Positions 35,278 to 45,704 of a stretch of 64,000 nucleotides of DNA are shown here, in pieces; position 1 is the stretch's first letter; every line of letters begins with the position of its first letter. Position numbers and translations under genes: made by a program. Source of the stretch: Typhlomys cinereus. Taxonomy: Eukaryota; Chordata; Mammalia; Rodentia; Platacanthomyidae. The stretch covers positions 1,522,761-1,586,760 of the forward strand of contig JALPQD010000358.1 of NCBI GenBank assembly GCA_023101885.1, given 5' to 3'. The notes beneath the pieces were generated by a model, which saw only the letters and a program-made list of their open reading frames with translations, was not told the origin of the DNA and made no database searches.

Positions 35278-35614
35278 CACCATAAAAATGTAACATATTA
35301 TCTTGTGGACAGAGAAGACATTCACCCAACAACTTTTTGTTTTCTAACCGAGGATTGTTTAACTTCCTCTGTGTACTTCAGATCTCAACTTCTAAAGTGT
35401 AGCATGTGATTGGCAGGAGAGATGTAGACAGCAGATCTCTTGAGTGTCCCAGCTGTGCTCACTCGCTCTCTGGGGTGTTCCTCTTTTAGCCGCACTGATT
35501 CTTCCAGAGGTTCTGTGCTGGTAGCACTTACACTGGATAAGAAACAACATGTTACAGAAGTCATATTATTCTACATTATACTTAAAACCGAACAACTGCT
35601 AGGCAAGAGGTTTT

Positions 35615-35628
35615 GCGCTCTCTGCTGG
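35615..35628 (-). promoter_or_regulatory. CTCF-like binding motif, reverse orientation
   Basis: GCGCTCTCTGCTGG is the reverse complement of the CTCF core with a single departure from consensus (T for C at position 5). It points toward the forward motif at 10308. Prediction only. Confidence 0.4.
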
Positions 35629-38089
35629 ACAACTAACAGAAAATGCGCGCAATGATGGAGCTGCCGTTCCAATGAGAAGGACAAGTGTGAGCATGCATAT
35701 GTGCTCCAGGATGCCAAATAAAGGAGCAGAATATGTAAGGCCCCATGAGATCGTGATTCGAAACAGAAGGTCACAAGGACATTGAAGGAAGTGACCAGAG
35801 CTGAATTCTGAAGAGTAGGAGGTTACTAAATGAAGAACATTCCAGTAGAAGCAGCAAAATCTAGACAGGATGTGATGAAGAAAAGCAAAGTCATGTTAAA
35901 GGTCACGTGGCTGGAGAAGAGAGAAGGAAAGGGCAAAGGTAAGGTAGAACATGTGGAAAAGAATGGAATGCTATCAGGTGTGGCCTAAGAGAAAAACAGG
36001 CATCTGCTTAAAGAGGTATATGGTTCAGCACACAAAACAATGATACTCCGGATGACTGGAGAATGACCTTTCAGCTGATGCAAAGGACAGATGGGGTTTG
36101 TGTCAGAAGCTCCCCGAACAACACTGAAAAGGATACATTTGCCCTAGAGATAGGGAAGAGTTAAAAGTAACAGAAGCATGTGAGTGGGTGTGTAAGAAGA
36201 AAGCAGAGATGCTTAAAATCGCTGAAAAGATGTTTGTGGTTTCACAATTCATATACAATTAACTCAGTGTTGGATTGGACACTGCAGAGATATGAAGAAA
36301 GGGAGATTAAGGACAAGATTTCCACTTTGAGCAGAAAGAAAAAATAATGTTAAGTTCATCCCAAATGAGACCATTGCCAAGCACATGAGACAAAAATCAT
36401 AGGAAGGCCAGACGTTAGTGTTAATGAGGACATCCAAAGGGTCCACTGAGAAATCCACTCTAAATATGAATGGAAGCAAAGAGAATTTTGGTTCTAAAGA
36501 AATTTCAAATACTTGGGCTTGCTGATAGGGTGAACAAAAGAAAATTTACTGGCCAAAGTGTATGAATTCGGAATCAGAGATTCTGGAAGCATCTGAGCGT
36601 GCATATTCTGTGTGACCCAAGTGAGTTGAGTCATGTGTTCTGGAGAGGAGTCCAGAGAAGGTATCTGGTGCAAGGTGATGGTTATTCTTATTTGCAGTGG
36701 ACTTCAGAAGGAAGTGAGAGGGACGCTGTTGTGCAGTTGCCCACAGGTTAACTTCTCTGCACACTGACTTTTCCAAAGAAAGCTGCGGTTAAGTGCAAGA
36801 TGAACTGCTAGAGTCAGCTATTCTAAGAGAGAGAAGCAAGAGAAATAGTCAGAAGGCCTCCTAATCAGTCATCTCTCTCAAGCGCCAGCGCCAGGACATC
36901 AAGCGACCTTCAGATGCTATCTCAGTGGAAGCAGCAGAGCAGGGTGAATGATTACTGAGGGCCGTCCCCTCTGCCGCCCAAAAATACAATCCTAAAATCT
37001 CCTCTTTAACTTCTTGGCTTGTGGTGGCTGGAAAGGTGGTCCTGAGAATAGTCTGGCATTTTCGGAGTAGCTGGACAACTGTGCTGAAGTGTTTTCTACC
37101 GTCCTCTTTCCTCTTGTCTTCTGTCTGACACAGGCCTTTGCTGGCAACGCAACACCCCCACTGCCTTGACTCATGCATGCCGACATCAGTCACGAGCACC
37201 ATTTAAAAAGCTAGTGTTGGGGCTCAGAAAATCATGCCCTAAGGACTGGAGCCTTGACTGAGAGGCCTGGGGAGCAACCTCAGGCTCCAGGTCCCTCTTC
37301 CCTTTTCTTTCTTCTTATCCATCAAGCACGAACGCTTCCTCTGGAGATTTCTTTACTTACATCAGACCAGACCTGTTAAAGAACATCCCTGAGATGCCGC
37401 CTCTGCTTTGGAATCATCTCCTTTAGCTCAGGAAGAAAAGAAGACTGAGAAGTGTGACTACGACTGGGCAGACTTTGTGAGAAAATAATGTCTGACCCCT
37501 TGACTCATTCAATTTCCAAACATGATCATTCTCCGAATCAATTACTGTCTCCAGGTTCCTTCTATCCCCAAGAGCCATATTTACACATATCATTCTCTTC
37601 CCCTATGAAGAAAGGCATCTAAACTTCAACTATTTATTCTTCCTATGAGCATGATGCATGGATCCCATTTCCATTTTAATCTCTCTCAGTTCATTTCTGC
37701 AAAACTTTGGTGGGCAAAGAGTGAACTTTTCCCTCACTTCCTTATCTTCCCCAACAGATTTGCATAAGGCAGCATCCCCGAAATGCTTTCTTCTAAGAAT
37801 CTTTTCCCTGAATTCTCCATTCTCCAGTGAAAGCCAGAGCCCTTGCTTTGTCTTGGTCACTGTCACTGCGGGGCCATCCACAATCCTTCAGTGTTGAGGA
37901 GGGACGAGAAGACTGAAGGTTTCTCAGTGTGCCGCTCCCCTGAACCTCTGACTGCTGGTACATCCACATGCAGCCTGGTACCTGGAGACTAGCATACCCT
38001 ACTCTAATATGTGTCTCTTTTGGCACAGGAAAGATTTTGAGTCACCCTTGGTCTGTTTGGATGTTTATTGTTTAGCATCGTAAGGCTGG
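35629..38089. other. No gene seen; unannotated spacer
   Basis: The longest stretch with no recognisable repeat in the window. Minus frames around 36861-37202 have no known domain and no convincing splice sites. Confidence 0.4.
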
Positions 38090-38498
38090 TGTGACACTTA
38101 GATACAGATGTCAATTTTTCAACTGAAGCTGAACCTTTAAGCACCTCTGTAAAGAATTGGTAGTCAACTCATGAGCCTACAGGCAATTATCTATTAGATG
38201 TGGGAGACCCAGCCCATGAGAGGTAGGACAGTTCCCTGGGCAGGTAGATAAGGTACAGAGAGCTAGTTCAATAATATGACATACATGGAAATACTTTGAG
38301 ATACATTCAGTTCTGGTAAGTGAGGTTTGCCCCTCTCAGCAATTCCTGAGGGAGTGGCCAGTTTCCTCAGCTCTGGTGTTAGTATGAATGTTCCTGTCAA
38401 ACTGGACCATGAACTGCAGCCAGAATCATAAGCAAGAATAAAGTACCTTGTTCCCCTAAATTGATTGTGTATTTATCAACAACAGACAAACTGCAGCA
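38090..38498 (+). mobile_element. MaLR-type solo LTR (TGTCAAC family)
   Basis: Starts TGTGACACTTAGATACAGAT then TGTCAA. It contains GTAAAGAATTGGTAGTCAAC, GACCCAGCCCATGAGAGGTA and TCTGGTGTTAGTATGAATGT, then AATAAAGTACCTTGTTCCCC, ending CTGCAGCA. Collinear with the 5' LTR of the element at 3.5 kb. The flanks GCTGG and ACTGG match at 4 of 5 bases. Confidence 0.8.
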
Positions 38499-39644
38499 AC
38501 TGGGAACTTAATCCAGGCCCTTAGAGAACAGGGTTACACTGCCATCTTAAGCTTACAGTTTTTTTCAAATAGAAACACTAGACATGTAGCACAACTTGCC
38601 TTTGGTGAAGATAGTTATGCCACTTCTAGAACCAAAACCTCTTCTGTCTGTGTCTGCTGTGTTCATCTGCTGCCACAACTCTGGCGCTTACTCAGGACTG
38701 ATGAATAAATGTTTTGCAGAACCAAAATGAAGTTCAACACGGACACAGGTTCTAAGGTGGGAAATTTCTGCAGTAGGAAACCGCACTCACTTCTAACTCT
38801 GCAGCCAGAACCAGTTTCTGAGAACAGAGGCCATGTGGGTAATTAGGTTGCCACATTGAGGAACTGGAAGAAGTTTAGAGACACAGTAAAAATCCATCCC
38901 CAGGCATATCTGTGAGGGCGTTTCCAGAGGCAGATGAAAAACAGCGCTTCCAGCAAAGGGGATGAGAGAGATGTTATTCTGAGCCAAATATGAGCGACCA
39001 TCACTTAGGAATAGATTCAGATTGCCCCAAAGTTCACGTATTCCTTTGTGATAATAGTTTTTGAAGTTCTTGTAATCACAGGAATATATAAATCCATATA
39101 TCAAGGCACTTTTCAAATATGTTGGTCAAAACATTAGATTACAGAAAAACAGGGAGGTCTTTGTTGTAAGCCATGCTTTCTTATCTTAGCCTTTGAATTG
39201 ATGGAAACCAGGGTCTATTTGTGCCTGCCATTAGAATGTCAGGTCATAGACAGAGGTAGTTATAATATGGCTAATAAGGGGGCTAAAGATGGCCCGGGAT
39301 AACTTGGCTCTAGTCTATCAACATTCCAGAGCTCTCCAAGTCATTGAGGCTCACAGGTGAAGTTTTGTTCCAAGAACTTAGGTGACACAGGAAAGATTGA
39401 CAAGTGAATCAGTGAGCTGGTGGTGGTGGAGGGTGGTGGGGGGGGGTGTGCTCTGAGCATGGGTTGCAATTAAGTAAACTGTGGGCCCACGGTGAATGAA
39501 AAGTTTTGGGGGAGGAGCTTTGTGTATTGGGGGGAACGTTTGAGGTGGGGATAAGCTCCTGTGGTGAAGGGAACTTTTCTGTGGGAGGGCCAAGCTCCTC
39601 TCTGAGTGAAGCTCTGATGCGCATGTGTAACCCTTGCATCTTGT
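38499..39644. other. No gene seen; unannotated spacer
   Basis: Non-coding. A G-rich GGTGGTGG/GGGGGG stretch lies at 39418-39450. Confidence 0.4.
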
Positions 39645-39835
39645 CTTTGCTGTTAACCCAGGGCCTCACACATCCGAGGCAAGTGCTGTAACATTCTGCT
39701 ACATTCTCAACCTTCTGTTTCTCTGTTTAAACAAGTTCTTACTATGTAACCCAGGTTAGCCTCTCATGATCCTCATGACGCAACTTCCTGCGTGCTGAGA
39801 TGCAGCACACAGCATCTGACCTGGACCCTGGTATG
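39645..39835 (-). mobile_element. ID-like plus B1-like SINE pair, decayed
   Basis: On the minus strand, B1-like sequence (39720-39835) is followed by an ID-like head (39645-39715: AGCACTTGCCTCGGATGTGT, GAGGCCCTGGGTTAACAG). The plus strand of the B1 part reads TTACTATGTAACCCAGGTTA, the complement of the B1 TAACCTGGG...ATAG segment. Confidence 0.55.
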
Positions 39836-40261
39836 TTTTTGGTTAACATGGTTTCATGGTTGCTCATGTCAGTTGCACCTGCAAGTTTTCTGCCATGGAC
39901 TAGAGCTGTACCATTAATTCCCCCTATTTGCATCTGCCATCTTCTGCCACCAAACAGTTATTGGTTTTTCTGACACTCCCGTCTACAGATGTACTTTATG
40001 GGAATATCTATCCCTCGACTATATGGACCATCCAATAAACGGCTTCAGGCAATCCACACACACCATATAGATCCTGTTTAATGCAACAGCTTTTATAATT
40101 CACATAAATAAAATTTATTTATCTTGGTGGTGATCCTTCTGATAAAGGTCAAATTTCCTGCTTTTTAAGTTAAAGAAAATGGAAAGCAAAATAATTTGCT
40201 CTATATTCATTATTAGTAAATGGTGGTGTAAGGGTTTGAATCTTATGAACTTTGGATAGTG

Positions 40262-40345
40262 AAGAGTTTTGGGGAGGGTGCTGGTTTTGAATCCAGGGCC
40301 ACCATGTATGTTGAACAAGTGCTGGACTACTGGGCTATTACTCTT
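40262..40345 (-). mobile_element. ID-like SINE relic
   Basis: Minus strand AGTAATAGCCCAGTAGTCCA, then GCACTTGTTCAACATACATG, then GTGGCCCTGGATTCAAAACC follow the ID head and B box. Confidence 0.6.
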
Positions 40346-43300
40346 GAGTTCAGTGGTGGCCTACATTCAGACACTCTCTTTGGATGTGATTTAAGTGTAT
40401 TGCTTTGAACCAGAATTTCAGCCAAGTTCTCCAGTTAGGGATGGGAAGAGTAGTGGTGCAATTCACCGAAAGAACAAGCCAAGGTGTAGAGTTGGAGAGG
40501 GATTCACCATCATCCTTACCTTCCGTTCTTTTCCCTACCTGCTGTGGAAGCTTTCTGAAAACACTCTGAGCAACTAGAGAGGCCAGTTCAGACAATGTAA
40601 CAACAAAATAGGCATTTGCAATGAGTACCCAATTTCTCTGAAAAATCGCCAGATAATTGTGATTACACCTGAAAAGTTAATGCAGTAACAATGTCACAAA
40701 GGGAACTCTCACTTCACTGCCACACCATTGCAAGCCCCCATCATCCAGTGATGGTCTTTGTGGTTTTCTGGGTCCCGCCTCAGTGAAGATGGAAGACTTG
40801 CTTCACTGTCTTGGAGCATGTGAGGTATTAAGAGGGATGTGGTAAACCAGGTCAATATTGAACAGTATAAAGTGAAAGCGACACCGCAAAGGAAGAAAGG
40901 CAGTGAGCGGAAAAGAGCTCTGGACCACAGCGTCTCAGTTCCACGCTGCACATGTTTCAGAAAGAGGAGACACAGACATGCTCAGGATGATGATGATAGA
41001 AAGACCCTTCCTAGCGAAGCATCTTCAGCCTCTCCTCTCTCTGCCAGGCCAGTGCAGCTGACTGGGCTTTGAAGGTATCTTCGCAGTGGGGTCAGACAGC
41101 GCAAACCATCCATCGCTTTGCTGGCAGCTGGTAACAAATGCTCTGTAGCAAGGGAGAATTTTCCCAGATGCTGCATCGAATCCATCTCACAGACATGCGC
41201 CATTGATCATATTCTACACCAAGTGAAAATTACGCACATTTCTACCTGGAGAAGCATGGCCTGTGACCATGCAACCCAATGGTCTAATCTGTTTCTTCTA
41301 AGCAGGCTCAGGTGCCTCGTGAAAGGTAGCATCGGGACTCTGCCGTGGCCAGGAAGTGTGGTCTCCAATGTGGAGTGCATGTAATTACTGAATGGGGTTG
41401 GAAGAATTTGCAGCTATTAAAAAGAAAAATAGTGAGGAGAGTGTGCAAACACTTTGTGAAATGATTATTATGGTACATCAGCACCGCGGCTGAAGGTCTC
41501 ATAATCAGGTCAACTCTGAAGGGTTTGCAGGGATCCTGAGGGTTTTATCAGCATTTTTCAGATGACTTGACACTTGCATGAACTCTGTTGTATTAAAATA
41601 TCAAAGCTATTTATGGTTCTCACACAGCCATGGGAGCACAGTGCAGCTGCAGCCCTGGTCTCTCGTGCTAACTGCTGCTGGGACCCACTGCCTGGTCACC
41701 TGGCCCAATCCTTACCCACTGGACTAACTCAATCCCCATTGCCAGCCAGCGTGACCAGAGCTTTGCAAGAACAGGTGTTGTTGATAAGGACTTACCTTGC
41801 TTCTCTTCTGCACACTGGATTTCTTGATGGTTGGAACTATCGAACTTTGATTCAAATTTGACTTTTTTCTTATATTGGAAAGGTAGTAGTAACTACTTTT
41901 ATTTTTAAAATGTACGTGTTCATTATAGAAATTTAATCGGTAAAAAAAGCAAAATAAGCCAATAAAAAGTAGGAAAACTCAGAAAGAGGAAAATGGAGAC
42001 CAGGGCCCTAGAGAAGGAGGGGGAGCCATACCTCCTTATACTGACTGCTTCTGACCCCGACCCCCCAGGAAGCTCAGTTCCCTATTCCACATGCTGGGAG
42101 CTGATTTGGCAGCATTTCTGAGTCTTTTCGTACCATCATTTTTGCTCTAATACTGTCCACTCTTGTCTTGTTCCAGTTGCTGGCCACGGCGGAGGAGGAT
42201 GTGACATTCTCATCTGTCTTTCTCATTTCTGCACATCTCTTCTAGCAGCTGCATCCTGGTCTCTAGTAAAATCCACATGCAAATGGGTTTTACCTTATGA
42301 CAATGAAAAATTATAATATCATTCGCTACTGACCCACCAATGCATTAAGAATGTACTTTATTTCCTGTAGTTTTACTTATCTGGGAGTGAATAATTCTCT
42401 CATGTTTTCCACAAATTACATTATCTCAGAAAAGCAAACTTAGTGGAGGATTAAATTACATCTATGTGGCTGTGACCAAATTTCTCATGTAAGCTACTTA
42501 AATCAGAAATTATTTATTTTGATATGTGTTCATGGGTATCAGCCCTACCGCCATTGTAGAACACTGAAGTTCATGTGGCAACTAGGAAATATCCGATACA
42601 GCCCCAGAGCTCATGAGAAAAGAAGCTACCCATTGCATGAGAAGTCTCTGGTTCCCTTAGCTCTGGAGACTCTATCATGGATACTTCAAGATTGGCTACA
42701 CTATTTCCCTTGGCATTTAATCTAGTGATCAAGATATGTACAGGGCTTTAGAATTTAGCCTTAAATGGCTTAACTTTGGGAATTTACTGAGATTGGGTAA
42801 TGTTACCGAACCAGGAACGAAGCTCTTAAAGTGAGCAAGCCTCCATCAACACAGCTCTGCTTGAGAAATGGCTGGTTCACAGCTTTCTTTTCTTAATTGA
42901 AGAACTGTTTGCCACAGTGAAAAATTATTTGCACAGACAAATTGGTTTCCAGACATTTCCTAAAGTAAACATCATTTGTTGGTCTCCTGCCTCATCTTCT
43001 GGGCAGAAGACAGAGTTATCTTGAAAGAGAAGGTCTCAGCTGTCAGCCCTGATGATTAAGCTGTGCAGACACAGATCCTTTCTTTCCTTTCTTTCTTCTC
43101 TCCCTTCTTCTCCCCTCTTCCTTTTTCTCATTGACTTCCCTTCCTGCCATTGGAACTGTTCTTTCTCTTGTTCTTCTCGGCTGGCTGCTCTGTGTTTTTG
43201 TCCTGGATTGTGATTCTTCCTTCGCCTCATTTCACCCATGGAAATCTCCCCTGTGGACCAGTTAGCAAGGCAGTAGAAAAATATGACTTTCATTTATTCC

Positions 43301-43404
43301 CATGAGCATCACTAAAAGATTGGAATCAAAGTCCATGATTCTCTCTTTGCTTTGCTATTCTGAGTTCAGTTATGCTAATTGTATTTTGTTATGATATTTT
43401 CATA
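40346..43404. other. No gene seen; unannotated spacer
   Basis: Non-coding by eye. A pyrimidine-rich CTTT/CTTC stretch lies at 43078-43135. Frames at 40709-41072 and 41574-41861 have no recognisable domain. Confidence 0.4.
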
Positions 43405-43754
43405 TGTGGCTAATTTCATTTGTCAATTTGATTGACACCTAGAGTATTTATGAGGCACACCTCTGTGTGTCTTAGAGGGAGTTTAAGAGAGATTTAACTG
43501 AGAAGAGACCCATGTGAATGTGGTGTGCTATTCTCCAGATGGGGTTCTGAATTTAATAAAAGACAAGCAGAAAAAAGTCAGGCAAGCACCCACTTCTGTC
43601 TCCTTGCTTCCTCACTCAGGGTGCATTAAGAGCACCCCTACATGCTCACTGCCTTTCTAGTTGTAGACTGCACCCATCTTCAACCCAGAAGCCTTTTTCT
43701 GTTTGTTGAATTGCTTCTTGTCAGATTACACCAATGAGGAAAGCAACTAATACA
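43405..43754 (+). mobile_element. MaLR-type solo LTR (TGTCAAC family)
   Basis: Starts TGTGGCTAATTTCATTTGTC and AATTTGATTGACACC. It has GACCCATGTGAATGTGGTGT, TTTAATAAAAGACAAG and TCTCCTTGCTTCCTCACTCA, and ends AAGCAACTAATACA. CATA occurs immediately before the start and immediately after the end, possibly part of the TSD. Confidence 0.8.
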
Positions 43755-43944
43755 CATATGTAGCATTGTATTTTGCTCATGAGCTCCACAAACATGTTCC
43801 TAATGCTTTCATTGGCCATCTTCCTCCTCTAAACAGTCCCCATTCTGCTTTCACATCACAAGAATGTGCACATGTGTATGCACACACACACAACCCTAGA
43901 TGTTGCATGAGAGAAAACATGTTCTTTTCTTTCTCTCCGTGTGT

Positions 43945-44143
43945 GCCTGTGAAGGCATCATCTTGGATAGCTTCTACCTCCTTTTTGCTTTATTCTGTGA
44001 TTTCCCAGGTTCTGCTTTCCAGAGCCAGAAGTACAGGCCACCACCATTTCTACCTGACATTTTTATGTAGGATATGGGATCTGAACTCAGGACCTTCTAC
44101 TTTAGAGGCAGAATCTTAATCCCTGAGTCAATTCTTCATCCCC
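43945..44143 (-). mobile_element. Older copy of the young tRNA-derived SINE
   Basis: Minus strand GGGGATGAAGAATTGACTCA, GAAGGTCCTGAGTTCAGATC and GTAGAAATGGTGGTGGCCTG align with the copies at 32.2 and 45.4 kb. A short CA run (43880-43892) lies at its 3' side. Confidence 0.8.
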
Positions 44144-44336
44144 TTTTGTCTTACATCTGCCTTATATAAATATATTGTGTTAAAAATACATCATATGTAT
44201 ATATTAAGTCCAGACTCTGTACATGAGAGAAAAAATTCTGTATTTGTATTTCTGAATGACTTGTTTAGCTTAACATGATGATCTCCAGTATATCACTGTT
44301 AGTACAAATGTAATCATTTCATTACACTATAATGAA

Positions 44337-44572
<236 letters not shown>

Positions 44573-44634
44573 CACATTTCTAGAAGTTTTAGAGTTCCAG
44601 GTCTTATTTTAAGCTAATATTTACCTTTTGCTTT

Positions 44635-44645
44635 TATTTTACTTA

Positions 44646-44682
<37 letters not shown>

Positions 44683-44913
44683 GAACTTGAATGTATGTGC
44701 CTGTGGAGTCTGAAGGCTAATATCAAGTATCATCCTGAATTGCTCTACCTCCTTATTTGTTTGGTCTGGGGTTTCCCAGGCTCTGCCTTCTAGGGCCATG
44801 TTTGCAGTGTGCTGCCATATCTATCCATCATTTTCACATGGAATCCAGGATCTGGACTTAGGACCTTGTGCTTACAAGGCAGAGTATAACCCCTAAGCCA
44901 TCTCTATGGCCTC
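44635..44913 (-). mobile_element. Older tRNA-derived SINE with (TG)n tail
   Basis: Minus strand GGCCATAGAGATGGCTTAGG, GCACAAGGTCCTAAGTCCAG and GGCAGAGCCTGGGAAACCCC, ending in CA repeats (TG at about 44648-44678 on the plus strand). Same family as the young SINE, more diverged. Confidence 0.75.
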
Positions 44914-44984
44914 TACCTTGTTTTTGAAGCCTCGTCTCTTGTTTCTGTCACTGCCCAGAATATTCCACACAGGAATAAATAAAT

Positions 44985-45055
44985 TTTAAAAAATGATGGA
45001 ATACCAGTGAAAGCTGTCCTCTGACCTCCATGCTTCCTGTGGTGCACACGACCTG

Positions 45056-45094
<39 letters not shown>

Positions 45095-45130
45095 CTCCCA
45101 TAATCTCCTCTCTCTCTTTTTCTCTCTCTG

Positions 45131-45219
<89 letters not shown>

Positions 45220-45222
45220 AAT
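44985..45222 (+). repeat. SINE 3' remnant with (CA)n and (TC)n arrays
   Basis: AAGCTGTCCTCTGACCTCCA resembles the end of a B3/B2-type SINE in plus orientation. It runs into CA repeats (45056-45092), a long TC array (45106-45200) and a second CA run (45201-45219) before AAATAAAG. Confidence 0.8.
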
Positions 45223-45387
45223 AAAGTAAAGAACAAAACCAGAAGCTCAGCGTCAAGAACAGAGTGGAGACTCTTCTTCTTGTCTCATTTCTGATTTTAA
45301 CGCAAATGCTTTAACTTCTTTCCCATTTGGCAAACTGTTACTATAGAGTTGTCATGCATAACTATTAATATGCTCATGTGTATTTAT

Positions 45388-45704
45388 CCTATTCTTACTT
45401 TCTTTTTCTTATTATTATTTATTCAATTGTGAGTGTGTGTGCGTGTGTATGTATGTATGTGTGTGTCTGTGTGTGTAGAACCACGGACGAACTCCGGAAC
45501 CACCATGGACGCCTCCACCTCCTCCTTGTTACTCTGCCCCGGGATTCACAGGCTCCGCCCTACCAGGGCCGGAAACGCAGGCCGCACCCCGCTTCCACCT
45601 GGCGTCTATACGTGGGATCTGGGATCCGAACTCAGGACCTTCCGCCTGCAAGGCAGAGGCTTAACCCCTGAGCCACCTCTCCAGCCCCCCTATTCTTACT
45701 TTCT
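45388..45704 (-). mobile_element. Young tRNA-derived SINE with 16-bp TSD
   Basis: CCTATTCTTACTTTCT flanks the insert (45388-45403 and 45689-45704). On the minus strand the insert (45688-45404, 285 bp) starts GGCTGGAGAGGTGGCTCAGG and has CCTGAGTTCGGATCCC as B box. It runs through a CpG-containing body to CACACA-rich sequence and ends AATAAATAATAATAAG. It landed in the 3' edge of the ancient antisense L1. High CpG content and the intact TSD indicate a recent insertion. Confidence 0.93.
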
